The notes beneath the pieces were generated by a model. It had not been told where the DNA came from. It was given only the letters and a program-made list of their open reading frames with translations, and did no database searches. A stretch of 15,778 bases of DNA from Porphyromonadaceae bacterium UBA4277 (GTDB lineage: Bacteria > Bacteroidota > Bacteroidia > Bacteroidales > Muribaculaceae), in NCBI GenBank assembly GCA_002395965.1, contig DGVT01000048.1:1-15778 (forward strand), in the 5' to 3' direction. Of this stretch, positions 1 to 8,340 are shown in pieces. A program made the position numbers and the translations under genes. Position 1 is the first letter of the stretch. The number at the start of each line of letters is the position of its first letter.

Positions 1-37
1 CAACGCTTTTTCTGAATTATGACACACCCTTGAATTT

Positions 38-2263
38 TTAGCTTACCATGATGGCGTCGAGCAGTAGTGGAATGTCATCGGCATTGATGCCGCGTGAACT
101 GAGTGCCTGCTTGTCGGCAAGCATCGAGTCGTGAATGAAACTCAAGCCAGAGGGGTCGCTGTTGTTCTTCTTTTTGCTGTCGATGAGCTTTGCTGCAGTG
201 CGATAGCTTTCGATAGCCTCCGGGATTTTTTTCATGGCCAGTAGCAGGTGGCCACGGTTCACGTAGTCGCCGGGCGTGGGCTTGTCCTCGGTGATGATGC
301 GGTCGTAGTAGTCAAGGCTGCGATCATCGTTTCCGAGCAAGAACGAGCACCATGCTATCGGTCGGCGTGCGCGGTGGTCCGACTCGTCCATCAGGTCGGC
401 CTTGAAATAGTAGCTAAGTGCCTCTTCGGTGCGCCCTTGTTCAAGCATGCAGTGCCCCATGTTGAGTGTGTTTGCCACATTGCTCGGTGCAATGGATTCA
501 ATCTTGCTGTAGTATTGAAATGCCTTGTCGTGATCGCCGGCCTGCCGGTAGCAAGCGGCAATGTGCTTCAGCGTCCACACATTAGTGTCATCGGCCAACT
601 CATATCTCTTGTAGTGCCTGAGAGCGTTGTCGGTGTCGCCCAGACTCTGATAGCAGAATCCCATTTTCTGATATATAATCGGGTCGATGTCGTGGTTGCC
701 CTCGAGCAGATAGGTGTAATATTTAATGGCATCGTTGTAGAAACCATTCTTGAGATAGAACTCGGCAACGATAGTGACTGCACTGTGTGATGTGGCCGCA
801 TTGCCAAGTAGCGGCAGTTGAGTAAAGTCCATGTCGGTGTCGAAGGCAGCAATAAACTCGCGCCGTCGTGAAAAGAGCTTGAAGAATCGGTATAGATCCT
901 GGACATACATGTTGGCTTGGCGCTGGCGTTCCTGCTTGGGGTCGGGCAGCTCGGTCTTCTGCATTTCCCCCACTTGTTCTACCTGCGCTTTCACCTGATT
1001 GAGCAGTATGCTTCGCTGGCTGGCGGGCATAGAACTCAGTGATAATGCAAAGGAATATCGGTCGCTGTTACACAAGAACGGAGCGCGTGTGACTACCATC
1101 ATCAGTGGTGATTCGTCGCCTGAAAATTCGCCGTGAATTGCCGAACTCAATTCGTGAAACGGCAGGAACCAGTTTGCCAGAGTATGGAAGAATGGGAACG
1201 TCTTTAGCCGTGAGAACGTGGAGATATACACATCGCTACCCTCGAGCTGCAACTCATTCAGCTCTTCCATCTTGCGCGCCAGGCCGCTGTTCTCGAGCAT
1301 TTCTTGCCATTCGGGGTTGGCTTCGAGATCGGTGATGTCGGTGATGTCGTTTTTCATTTTGCGCAGCATGTCGGGCTGTATTTTCATGATGTCGGGCATC
1401 AACTCTTCGTTCACGCGGCGCGTGATGTTCTCGGTGTTGCGAGTGCGAGCCAGCTGGAACTGAATAGTGGCCATGTCGCTCTCAAAGTTTGGGCTTTCGA
1501 TCATGGCTCCGGCGTGAGGCGCCAGGGCCGTTGATCTTCTTGCCTGGGTTGAGTGCACTTTTAGCACTAAAAGTACCGATACCAGTGCGCGCAACTGCAC
1601 CTGTGCCGATGGGCATGTGGTGTAGGTGTCGAAGAGTAGTTGCAACTTCTTTTCGTCGTAGAAGCACATCAGTCCCAGAAACAGCGCCGCCGTGATGAGG
1701 CACTTTGCATAGTCGGGGTAGTCGTCATCGGCCATGAGCGTGGAAATGAGCTTGGCATCGTCGCTGCTCAACGGGAATGATGACCACACCTTATTAAAAA
1801 TAGCAGTCTCGTGAATTTCGCGTTGCTTAATCACATTGTCGATTGCCTGGGCATCGTGTTGCTCTTTCGGCACAGCATTGAGCAGATTGAACTTGTTGAT
1901 TTCGGCTCGCTGGCTGCTGACGATGCTTTCTAACGACGTGGCATTCAGTTCACGGCGCCTTGCAGCTATGATTTCCTTTCCAGTTGGCTCTGTGAGGTCG
2001 AGCGTCACACTATCGGCTATGGTATATAGCTTGTTGATAATGCTGTTATACACCTCGTTGCGTTGAGGATCCACGATGCCCTGCTGCAGATATTGCAGCA
2101 TGAACCGGTAGGAAATGCGCAGTTGCTCGAGTTGCTCGCGCAAGTTCCATGAGCCTGCTTCTTGAATTAGCGGTTCAATGGTGTTGAATGCATCGTTGAC
2201 TCGCGAGTCGTCGAGCAACTTGTGGATTGACTTATTGATGCGTTTGATTTCGTTAAGTTCCAT
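38..2263 (-). CDS. Large tetratricopeptide-repeat protein, cytosolic
   Basis: This encodes about 741 residues with no signal peptide or membrane segment, so it is probably cytosolic. The last third, roughly residues 500-695, holds five or six consecutive TPR-like helical pairs with the usual pattern (for example GFYNDAIKYY, GDTDNALRHY, GDHDKAFQYY, GRTEEALSYY and IPEAIESYRTA). TPRs normally serve as protein-protein interaction scaffolds. The first 500 residues are mostly helical and charged and match no domain I recognise. The frame stays open upstream to a TTG at 2305, but I chose the ATG at 2263 because its product starts MELNEIKRINKSIHK, a natural helical beginning. It stands alone on the minus strand and is divergent from the PspC gene. 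No TAnnTTTG promoter was found upstream, and no terminator is visible in the 37 bases after the stop. The gene is certain; its function is unknown. Confidence 0.85.
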   Translation of the reverse strand: MELNEIKRINKSIHKLLDDSRVNDAFNTIEPLIQEAGSWNLREQLEQLRISYRFMLQYLQQGIVDPQRNEVYNSIINKLYTIADSVTLDLTEPTGKEIIAARRRELNATSLESIVSSQRAEINKFNLLNAVPKEQHDAQAIDNVIKQREIHETAIFNKVWSSFPLSSDDAKLISTLMADDDYPDYAKCLITAALFLGLMCFYDEKKLQLLFDTYTTCPSAQVQLRALVSVLLVLKVHSTQARRSTALAPHAGAMIESPNFESDMATIQFQLARTRNTENITRRVNEELMPDIMKIQPDMLRKMKNDITDITDLEANPEWQEMLENSGLARKMEELNELQLEGSDVYISTFSRLKTFPFFHTLANWFLPFHELSSAIHGEFSGDESPLMMVVTRAPFLCNSDRYSFALSLSSMPASQRSILLNQVKAQVEQVGEMQKTELPDPKQERQRQANMYVQDLYRFFKLFSRRREFIAAFDTDMDFTQLPLLGNAATSHSAVTIVAEFYLKNGFYNDAIKYYTYLLEGNHDIDPIIYQKMGFCYQSLGDTDNALRHYKRYELADDTNVWTLKHIAACYRQAGDHDKAFQYYSKIESIAPSNVANTLNMGHCMLEQGRTEEALSYYFKADLMDESDHRARRPIAWCSFLLGNDDRSLDYYDRIITEDKPTPGDYVNRGHLLLAMKKIPEAIESYRTAAKLIDSKKKNNSDPSGLSFIHDSMLADKQALSSRGINADDIPLLLDAIMVS

Positions 2264-2428
2264 ATTGTGAGGTGTGAGTAGTGTATTTGTGTTGTATGCA
2301 GGCAAAAATCGTGCTCAGTGGCAGTGTGGGTGCGAAAATTGCGTGTATGCCCTGCTAAGTGACAAATTGGCACACAATTTGCATTACTACAGTCGTAAAA
2401 ACAATAAACCATAAAAAACATAAAGAGA

Positions 2429-2617
2429 ATGTCAGCAAGACGATTAACACTTTCGCACGACCGCAAGATTGCCGGAGTGTGCGGTGGCCTGGCTCAGTAT
2501 TTTGGCCTTGATGCCACGGTAGTTCGCGTGAGTTATCTGTTGCTCACCTTGTTCACAACGGGCTTCCCGGGCATTATGATTTATTTCCTGCTATGGTTTG
2601 TCATGCCTCGGAGCTAA
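2429..2617 (+). CDS. PspC domain-containing small membrane protein
   Basis: This is a 62-residue protein that is almost entirely one PspC domain. The N-terminal part (about residues 4-32) has the family signature: a basic start, then IAGVCGGLAQYFGLD and a V-R-V segment. It is followed by one long hydrophobic membrane segment (about 34-58) rich in L, F and G, ending MPRS. In enterobacteria PspC is an inner-membrane sensor of envelope stress, but Bacteroidota carry many stand-alone PspC domains with no phage-shock operon, so the role here can only be guessed as envelope-related. The start ATG at 2429 follows an A-rich leader. The TAA stop overlaps the TAG stop of the opposing serine hydrolase gene by four bases, so no terminator lies between them. 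Confidence 0.9.
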   Translation: MSARRLTLSHDRKIAGVCGGLAQYFGLDATVVRVSYLLLTLFTTGFPGIMIYFLLWFVMPRS

Positions 2618-3732
2618 GGCTTCAGCCAGCCCAGAGCTTCCATTTTATCATAGACGGCATTAACCAGCTTCATGCGGTTGATGTCGTTTCTGGTTGAGAA
2701 AAAGAGAAACACCACGTTGTGGCTTGGCACCTTGCCGGCATAGATAGTGAAGCCGCCATTGTCGCCGGTGTGATAGACGATAGGGCATCGTCCCGGCTCG
2801 TGCTGAATGAAGAAACCATAGCCATAGCCGGTGTGTGGCTGGTAGCCATACTCGGCATCGGCCGGAATGGCAATTTTGGGTGAATAAGCATTCATCCGTG
2901 AAGCTGCATTCCACACCTTGAGCTGTGAGAGTGCCTTTTCCCAACGGATGAAATCGTCAATCGATGTGTACAGGGCACCATCGGCCTTGGTCGCAAAGAA
3001 CGATTCCTCGCCATAATCATACTCGACATATGCGCTTTTGTCGTCGTCCCACCTGTAGCCGTGGGCCATGTTGCGGATGTTGCGGTCGGGCTCGAAATAT
3101 GTGGTGTGCTTCATGCCTGCTTTGCGCAACACATTGTTATTCATGTATTGCTCAAAAGCAGTGCCCGTTACACGTTCCACAATCTGGTATATGAGCTGAT
3201 AGGTGGGGTTGATATATTCATATTGAGTGCCTGGGGCGAAGTTGAGTTTGTCGAGCGTCGTCATGTAGCTCACTGATTCCACATCGGTCGAAAAGAGCAC
3301 AAAGTTGCGGTCGGTGCGGTTGCGTGCATCGGGAATGCCCGAGGTGTGGCTCAAAATGTTGTGGAGCGTAATCTGGTTGAAAAACGGGGCTTTGAACTCG
3401 GGGAAAAACTTGCTTAGTGGGTCGTTGAGCGAGAGCTTGCCCTGCTCGGCAAGTTGAAGGATTGCAATGGCAGCAAACTGCTTTGAGACTGATGCAATGC
3501 AAAAGTTGGTGGCCGATGTTACCGGCAGGCCTGTCTCAAGATTGGCCATGCCGTAGAAGCGTTTCACCACTGGCTTCCAGTCCTTAAGAATAATTACCCC
3601 TGCTCCCGGCTGTGAAGCATCGTTATATACTTGACTGAAAATCGAGTCAACTTCACTACAAAACTTGTGCATATTGCCGGCTTGCACTGCTGTGGCCAAT
3701 ATCATTGCCATTAATAAGACTTTAATCTTCAT
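2614..3732 (-). CDS. Secreted serine hydrolase, class C beta-lactamase/PBP-like family
   Basis: This is a 372-residue member of the beta-lactamase family (Pfam Beta-lactamase, esterase/DD-peptidase type). A signal peptide covers about residues 1-18 (ending AVQA), so the mature protein is periplasmic or outside the cell. All three active-site motifs are present: S81-x-x-K84 (SVSK) with the nucleophile and general base, the Y173-x-N175 motif (YIN), and H321-T-G (HTGDNGG) in place of the KTG box. The segment LSHTSGIPD (128-136) is also typical. Family members include D-aminopeptidases, carboxylesterases and cell-wall peptidases; true beta-lactamase activity is not implied. Its ATG overlaps the stop of the upstream thioesterase by four bases (ATGA), so the two are likely translationally coupled in one operon. 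There is no lipobox cysteine at the cleavage site. Confidence 0.93.
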   Translation of the reverse strand: MKIKVLLMAMILATAVQAGNMHKFCSEVDSIFSQVYNDASQPGAGVIILKDWKPVVKRFYGMANLETGLPVTSATNFCIASVSKQFAAIAILQLAEQGKLSLNDPLSKFFPEFKAPFFNQITLHNILSHTSGIPDARNRTDRNFVLFSTDVESVSYMTTLDKLNFAPGTQYEYINPTYQLIYQIVERVTGTAFEQYMNNNVLRKAGMKHTTYFEPDRNIRNMAHGYRWDDDKSAYVEYDYGEESFFATKADGALYTSIDDFIRWEKALSQLKVWNAASRMNAYSPKIAIPADAEYGYQPHTGYGYGFFIQHEPGRCPIVYHTGDNGGFTIYAGKVPSHNVVFLFFSTRNDINRMKLVNAVYDKMEALGWLKP

Positions 3733-4106
3733 TTTTGTGTAAGTTTAGACATAAATCTCTCTCGGTTAACTATGTAGCGGGTGTGTGTGGCCGTGCCTAT
3801 GGTCTTGTCGCCATCAACGGCTGTTATCTCAAACGTCAGTCGCCGGCCGTCTTGCTCGCTGAGCACTGCCGTGGCTTGCACGGTGGCTCCCATGGGTGAT
3901 GGTAGCAGGTGCTTTACTTCGATGCTTGCGCCCACTGTGGTGTAGCCCTCATCGAGGAGTGTGGAGGCTGCAAGCATTGCGGCATTCTCCATGAGTGCCA
4001 CAAGTGCCGGCGTGGCCAACACGGGCATGTCGCCCGAGCCCATGGCAGCGGCTGTTGCCGCGCTTTCGACGGTTGTAGTGCTTGTGTGTTTTGCTTTGTT
4101 ATTCAT
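3729..4106 (-). CDS. Hotdog-fold thioesterase, FlK (fluoroacetyl-CoA thioesterase)-like
   Basis: This is a 125-residue single-domain protein of hotdog-fold size. It has the pattern of FlK-like thioesterases: T32 in ATPALVALMENAA, E40 in the same helix, and H66 in GASIEVKHLLPSPMG. The spacings T-E of 8 and E-H of 26 equal those of the T42/E50/H76 triad known for Streptomyces FlK, and G59 falls at the place of FlK G69. The expected reaction is hydrolysis of a short acyl-CoA thioester in the cytosol. The true substrate is not shown; family members in gut Bacteroidales are generally just annotated as thioesterase. It is the first gene of a two-gene operon with the serine hydrolase, with a four-base ATGA overlap. 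A possible -7 element lies about 54 bases upstream of the start. Confidence 0.88.
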   Translation of the reverse strand: MNNKAKHTSTTTVESAATAAAMGSGDMPVLATPALVALMENAAMLAASTLLDEGYTTVGASIEVKHLLPSPMGATVQATAVLSEQDGRRLTFEITAVDGDKTIGTATHTRYIVNRERFMSKLTQK

Positions 4107-4159
4107 GTTTATTGTTAATGATTATTTTTTGAATGAAGTGTTGTGTAAAAACCTATGTG

Positions 4160-4167
4160 CAAAATTA
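4160..4167 (-). promoter_or_regulatory. Possible -7 promoter element for the thioesterase-hydrolase operon
   Basis: On the minus strand this reads TAATTTTG, an exact match to the Bacteroidota TAnnTTTG element, placed 54 bases before the thioesterase ATG. No TTG element is seen at the usual spacing upstream, which lowers confidence. Confidence 0.45.
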
Positions 4168-4350
4168 GGAAAAAATCTTCAATATAGGCTGCCGGCAGGC
4201 TATGAAAAATGTCGAAAACTGAACGACGGATTGCCGTAATGAGCGGCAAAAATCAGGCATGATGATGCCTACTGCAATGATGTGCTCAAAATTAACTTAC
4301 TTTTCACTAAATATTGCATTGCATAACACTCGTGATTGCGAAATTATTAG

Positions 4351-4358
4351 TACTTTTG
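4351..4358 (+). promoter_or_regulatory. Probable -7 promoter element for gyrA
   Basis: TACTTTTG matches the Bacteroidota TAnnTTTG -7 element, about 96 bases before the gyrA start codon. The expected TTG element about 20 bases upstream is absent or poor, so the call rests on the -7 match and position. Confidence 0.5.
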
Positions 4359-4454
4359 TAAGTATTTTGAACGAAATGGGCACACGTTCCAGCTGGGGCG
4401 CATTTTAGCCTGCGGTGCGGTGTCTGTATTAGTGCAATTTTAATTAAATAATTT

Positions 4455-7010
4455 ATGAATAATGATCGCATTTTAGAGATCAATATCGAAAACGAAATGC
4501 GGACCAGCTACATCAACTATTCGATGTCGGTCATCGTTTCGCGAGCGCTTCCCGATGTGCGCGACGGCTTCAAGCCAGTGCATCGGCGCGTTCTTTTCGG
4601 TATGGCAAAATTGAAGAATTTCTCTAACCAGCCGACAAAGAAGTCGGCCCGTATCGTTGGTGAAGTTCTTGGTAAGTATCATCCTCACGGCGATTCATCG
4701 GTTTACTTTGCAATGGTGCGCCTTGCCCAGGACTGGGTGATGCGTTACCCGCTTGTCGATGGTCAGGGTAACTTAGGCTCAGTCGATGGCGACAGCCCTG
4801 CAGCCATGCGTTACACCGAGGCTCGCCTGGCCAAGATGGGCGAGCTCATGATGAGCGACCTGGATGAGGATACTGTAGATTTCGTTCCAAACTTCGACAA
4901 CACCCTCGAAGAGCCCGAGGTGCTTCCCACGCGCTTCCCCAATCTGCTCGTTAACGGAGCATCGGGTATTGCCGTGGGTATGGCAACCAACATGCCTCCC
5001 CACAACCTGGGCGAGTGCATCGACGGCTGTGTGGCACTGCTGGAAAACCCCGACATGGAGATTGCCGACTTGATGCAGTACATCAAGGCTCCCGATTTTC
5101 CCACGGGCGGCATCATCTATGGCTATCAGGGAGTGAAGGACGCTTTCGAGACCGGTCGAGGTCGCATTGTGGTGCGTGCCAAGGCCGAGATAGAAAGTGA
5201 AAAAGAGCACGACCGCATTGTGGTGAATGAAATCCCCTACAATGTGAATAAGCGTGAGCTCATTGAGTCGATTGCCCGCCTGGTCGAGGAAAAGAAAATC
5301 GAGGGCATACACGATGTTAACGATGAGAGCGACCGTCACGGCATGCGCATCGTGGTGGATGTGAAGCGCGACTTCAATGCCAATGTAATTCTCAACAAGC
5401 TCTACAAGATGACTGAGTTGCAGTCGTCGTTCAGCGTGAACAATGTGTGCTTGGTAAAGGGCCGTCCTAAGACAGTGAACCTCAAGGAACTGCTCGAAAA
5501 CTTCCTTGAACACCGTCACGAGGTGGTGATTCGTCGCACACGCTTTCAGCTCAAGAAGGCCGAAGACCGAGCCCACATCTTGCGCGGCCTGATAGTGGCC
5601 AGTGATAATATCGACGAAGTAATCGCTATTATCAAGTCGAGCAAATCGACCGACGAGGCTTGTAAGCGACTTGGCGAGCGTTTCGACCTGGACGAGATTC
5701 AGACACGAGCCATCGTTGAAATGCGCCTGCGCCAGCTCACTAACCTCGAGCAGAACAAACTGCATGACGAGTTGGCCGAACTGTTGAAAACCATCGAATA
5801 TCTCAATTCAATTCTCAACGACCCGGCAGTGTGCCGCAAGGTTATTGAGGATGAACTGCTTGAGGTGAAAGAAAAATATGGTGATGAGCGCCGCACCCAG
5901 ATTAATCCCAACGACGAGGAGATGAATGCCGAGGACTTCTATAGCGATGATCCCATGATTATCACAATATCGCACTTTGGCTACATCAAGCGCACACCGC
6001 TGAGTGAATATCGCACTCAGGCGCGTGGCGGCGTGGGAGCGAAGGGCAGCGACACTCGCGACGAAGACTTCATCGAGTTTGTCTATGAGGCAACCAACCA
6101 TAACTATATGCTCTTCTTCACAGCCTTGGGACGCTGCTACTGGCTGCGTGTGTTCCAGATACCCGAGGGGTCAAAAAACAGCAAGGGTCGTGCCATACAG
6201 AACTTGCTCAACCTGGGTCCCGAAAACCGCATCTTTGCCTTTGTGCGTGCCACCAAGCTGCTTGATCCGGAGTATAACCGCTCGCACTTCATCATGTTTG
6301 CCACTAAGAATGGTGTGGTGAAACGCACGTGCCTCAGTGAGTTCTCGCGTCCGCGTCAGACGGGTGTTCGCGCACTCAATATCAACGATGGCGACCAGCT
6401 CATAGCGGCCGTCATGACCGAGGGTAATAGCGAGATAATCCTTGCCAACCGCAATGGTCGCGCCATCCGCTTCGATGAAAACAAGGTGAGAGTGATGGGA
6501 CGCACGGCAACCGGTGTGCGTGGCATGACACTTGACGACGATGGTGATGAGCTGGTGGGCATGGTGTGTATGAAAGCCAATACCACTCAAGATGTGCTCG
6601 TGGTGAGCGAGCAAGGAATGGGCAAACGCAGCAAGCTCGAGGATTATCGTGTGACTAACCGCGGTGCCAAGGGCGTGAAGACCATGAACATCACCGAGAA
6701 GACCGGCAAGCTCATTGCCATAAGAAATGTGAGCGATGATAACGACTTGGTCATCATCAACAAGAGCGGTATAACCATCCGCCTGAAAGTGAGCTCGCTG
6801 CGTGTGATGGGACGTGCAACACAAGGTGTGCGCCTGATTAACCTTGAGCGCAAAAACGACACCATAGCATCGGTGTGCAAGGTGGATACCGAGCCCGAGG
6901 TTACCGATGAGACCGAAGTGACCGAAGCCTTCAACCTGCCCGATGAGCCTGTTGATGTGCCCGAGGTTGACGCAAGTGCTGAGAAACCACAACCCGATGA
7001 ACAACAATAA
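4455..7010 (+). CDS. gyrA: DNA gyrase subunit A
   Basis: This is the breakage-reunion subunit of DNA gyrase, which with GyrB introduces negative supercoils using ATP. The 851 residues are near the usual length (875 in E. coli). The N-terminal domain is complete: SALPDVRDG-type segment at about 29-38, PVHRRVL at 41-47, the quinolone region KYHPHGDSSVY (74-84), and the catalytic tyrosine Y120 in AAMRYTE. S81 equals E. coli Ser83 and is the unmutated serine; the E. coli Asp87 position is F85. The C-terminal beta-pinwheel runs from about 500 to 800. Its GyrA box is QARGGVGAKG (522-531), looser than the classic QRRGGKG. The last 40 residues are an acidic, proline-rich tail. The ATG at 4455 has no Shine-Dalgarno sequence. 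A secreted TPR gene follows 113 bases downstream, probably in the same transcript. Confidence 0.98.
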   Translation: MNNDRILEINIENEMRTSYINYSMSVIVSRALPDVRDGFKPVHRRVLFGMAKLKNFSNQPTKKSARIVGEVLGKYHPHGDSSVYFAMVRLAQDWVMRYPLVDGQGNLGSVDGDSPAAMRYTEARLAKMGELMMSDLDEDTVDFVPNFDNTLEEPEVLPTRFPNLLVNGASGIAVGMATNMPPHNLGECIDGCVALLENPDMEIADLMQYIKAPDFPTGGIIYGYQGVKDAFETGRGRIVVRAKAEIESEKEHDRIVVNEIPYNVNKRELIESIARLVEEKKIEGIHDVNDESDRHGMRIVVDVKRDFNANVILNKLYKMTELQSSFSVNNVCLVKGRPKTVNLKELLENFLEHRHEVVIRRTRFQLKKAEDRAHILRGLIVASDNIDEVIAIIKSSKSTDEACKRLGERFDLDEIQTRAIVEMRLRQLTNLEQNKLHDELAELLKTIEYLNSILNDPAVCRKVIEDELLEVKEKYGDERRTQINPNDEEMNAEDFYSDDPMIITISHFGYIKRTPLSEYRTQARGGVGAKGSDTRDEDFIEFVYEATNHNYMLFFTALGRCYWLRVFQIPEGSKNSKGRAIQNLLNLGPENRIFAFVRATKLLDPEYNRSHFIMFATKNGVVKRTCLSEFSRPRQTGVRALNINDGDQLIAAVMTEGNSEIILANRNGRAIRFDENKVRVMGRTATGVRGMTLDDDGDELVGMVCMKANTTQDVLVVSEQGMGKRSKLEDYRVTNRGAKGVKTMNITEKTGKLIAIRNVSDDNDLVIINKSGITIRLKVSSLRVMGRATQGVRLINLERKNDTIASVCKVDTEPEVTDETEVTEAFNLPDEPVDVPEVDASAEKPQPDEQQ

Positions 7011-7123
7011 TACAAAACAATTACATATTATTGCCGATGATTAAACTTCGAAGGCCGAAGTCAATCTAAAAAGGCAACAGAATAAAATTAGAAACTAACA
7101 ACAACTCTTTAACTAAATCGAAA

Positions 7124-8269
7124 ATGAAAAAAATGTTTCTTCTGCTTGCTTGCACATCGATGATGGCATCAAGCGCAATGGCTCAAATGAGCATAGTGAA
7201 GGAAGTTGCTAAGGCCGCAGGTTCAAATAAGATTGAAGAGCTGCAAGGTGCCTTGCAGGCAATTCAGCCTGCCCTGAACAATCCTGAGACTGCCATGAAC
7301 GCACAGACGTGGTTTGTGGCCGGAAAGGCAGCATTTGGCCTGTTCGACCAGATGCAGGCCCACAAGCAGCTTGGCGATGCCGTTGATGCTGCCGAAATGG
7401 GCAAGGCCCTGATGGACGGCTTCAACTATTTGCAGACCGCACTGCCCCTGGATAGCATCAAGGAAACAAATAAGGACGGTTCGTTCAAGCTCGATAGCGA
7501 TGGCCATGTGAAGGTGAAGACCAAATTCAGTAAAGACATAACGAGCCTTCTGGCGAGCCACATCAACGATGTGTATGTCTTTGCAGGTGATTGCATTAAC
7601 GATCAGAAATATGACGAGGCTACCAAGGCCTATGATTATTTCTTCAATCTGATGGAAAAGGACTATGCCAAGAAAGCAGGCATAAGCCTTTCGGCCGAAG
7701 ACCTGGCAATGACTAAGTTCTTCCAGGGCTTTGCCCAGTATTATACTAAAGATTATGCCAACGCCTACAAGAACCTCACTACAGCCGTTAAAGGCGGTTA
7801 CAAGGAGAACAGTGTAGATCTTTACCAAACGTCGGCCCTGGCCAACGTGGTGCAAGACAAGATTGATGCAAAGGATTTTGCCGGCGCTAATGCGTTTGTC
7901 GATGAGGCTATTGCAGCCACTCCCAACAACTCGGTGCTCTACGACATGAAGGGCTTCGTTGTTGAGCAGGACAAGGGTACCGATGCCGCTGTTCCTTTCT
8001 ATCAGAAGGCCGTTGAGCTTGATCCCAACAATGCTGACGCAAACTTCAACCTCGGTCGCATGTATTACAATCAGGCAAGTGTCATCATCCAACAAAATCC
8101 CGATGCCACAACCTCTCAAATGGTTCCCAAGCTGCAACCTATCTATGAAAAGGCTTTGCCATATCTCAAGAAGGCTGTTGAGCTTGACCCCGAAAAGGCT
8201 GGTAATGGAGCCAAGCGTCTGATCGAAGACATCGACTACAAATATGAGCAGATGGGTATTAAGAAATAA
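7124..8269 (+). CDS. Secreted tetratricopeptide-repeat protein
   Basis: This is a 381-residue protein. A signal peptide covers about 1-20 (MKKMFLLLAC start, ending SAMA before QMS), so the mature protein is periplasmic. The body is helical. Clear TPRs lie near the C-terminus, about 269-335 (YDMKGFVVEQDKG then PFYQKAVELDPNNADANFNL) and 341-372 (ALPYLKKAVELDPEK), and weaker repeats precede them (for example NAYKNLTTAVKGGY). TPR proteins of this kind act as adaptors; no partner can be named. It follows gyrA by 113 bases with no promoter match in the gap, only a weak hairpin (7045-7061), and is followed by a strong terminator, so gyrA and this gene are likely co-transcribed. From memory, a TPR gene after gyrA is common in Bacteroidales; this was not checked. 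Confidence 0.9.
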   Translation: MKKMFLLLACTSMMASSAMAQMSIVKEVAKAAGSNKIEELQGALQAIQPALNNPETAMNAQTWFVAGKAAFGLFDQMQAHKQLGDAVDAAEMGKALMDGFNYLQTALPLDSIKETNKDGSFKLDSDGHVKVKTKFSKDITSLLASHINDVYVFAGDCINDQKYDEATKAYDYFFNLMEKDYAKKAGISLSAEDLAMTKFFQGFAQYYTKDYANAYKNLTTAVKGGYKENSVDLYQTSALANVVQDKIDAKDFAGANAFVDEAIAATPNNSVLYDMKGFVVEQDKGTDAAVPFYQKAVELDPNNADANFNLGRMYYNQASVIIQQNPDATTSQMVPKLQPIYEKALPYLKKAVELDPEKAGNGAKRLIEDIDYKYEQMGIKK

Positions 8270-8292
8270 GTTTCATAAGTTTATCAGTTGAT

Positions 8293-8340
8293 GCTGGTGT
8301 CGTGCCTCAATGCGTGGTACGACACCGGCTCTTTTTTTGT
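8293..8340 (+). terminator. Intrinsic terminator of the gyrA-TPR transcript
   Basis: A 14-base-pair stem pairs 8293-8306 with 8316-8329, including two G-U pairs, around a 9-base loop. It is followed by a run of seven T at 8332-8338. It starts 24 bases after the TPR stop codon. On the other strand there is no T-run, so it acts only on the plus strand. Confidence 0.9.

Larger units (their letters stand above)
4107..4454. other. 348-base intergenic region with divergent promoters and inverted repeats
   Basis: There is no convincing gene on either strand. The region holds a minus-strand TAATTTTG (4160-4167) for the thioesterase operon and a plus-strand TACTTTTG (4351-4358) for gyrA. Between them lie three short inverted repeats: an imperfect one centred on CTGCCGGCAG (4184-4203), TTGCCG/CGGCAA arms (4231-4249), and AGGCAT/ATGCCT arms around GATG (4255-4270). 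The gyrA leader would be about 90 bases, A/T-rich near the start codon, with no Shine-Dalgarno sequence. Confidence 0.6.

Noticed and set aside
2264..2305. Upstream extension of the TPR gene to the TTG at 2305
   Set aside because: TTG starts are rare, and the added 14 residues have no typical character; the ATG at 2263 gives a natural N-terminus.
4779..5765. A 328-codon open frame on the minus strand inside gyrA
   Set aside because: It lies wholly antisense to a well-conserved gyrase domain and is rich in His, Val and Leu, as expected from reading gyrA backwards. No start signal was seen.
7045..7061. Hairpin ACTTCG/CGAAGT between gyrA and the TPR gene as a terminator
   Set aside because: It has only six pairs, is not followed by a T-run, and lies in an otherwise A-rich spacer; at most it is a weak processing site.
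7223..8137. A 304-codon minus-strand frame inside the secreted TPR gene
   Set aside because: It is antisense to a convincing TPR gene with a signal peptide and a terminator; the composition is that of a shadow frame.
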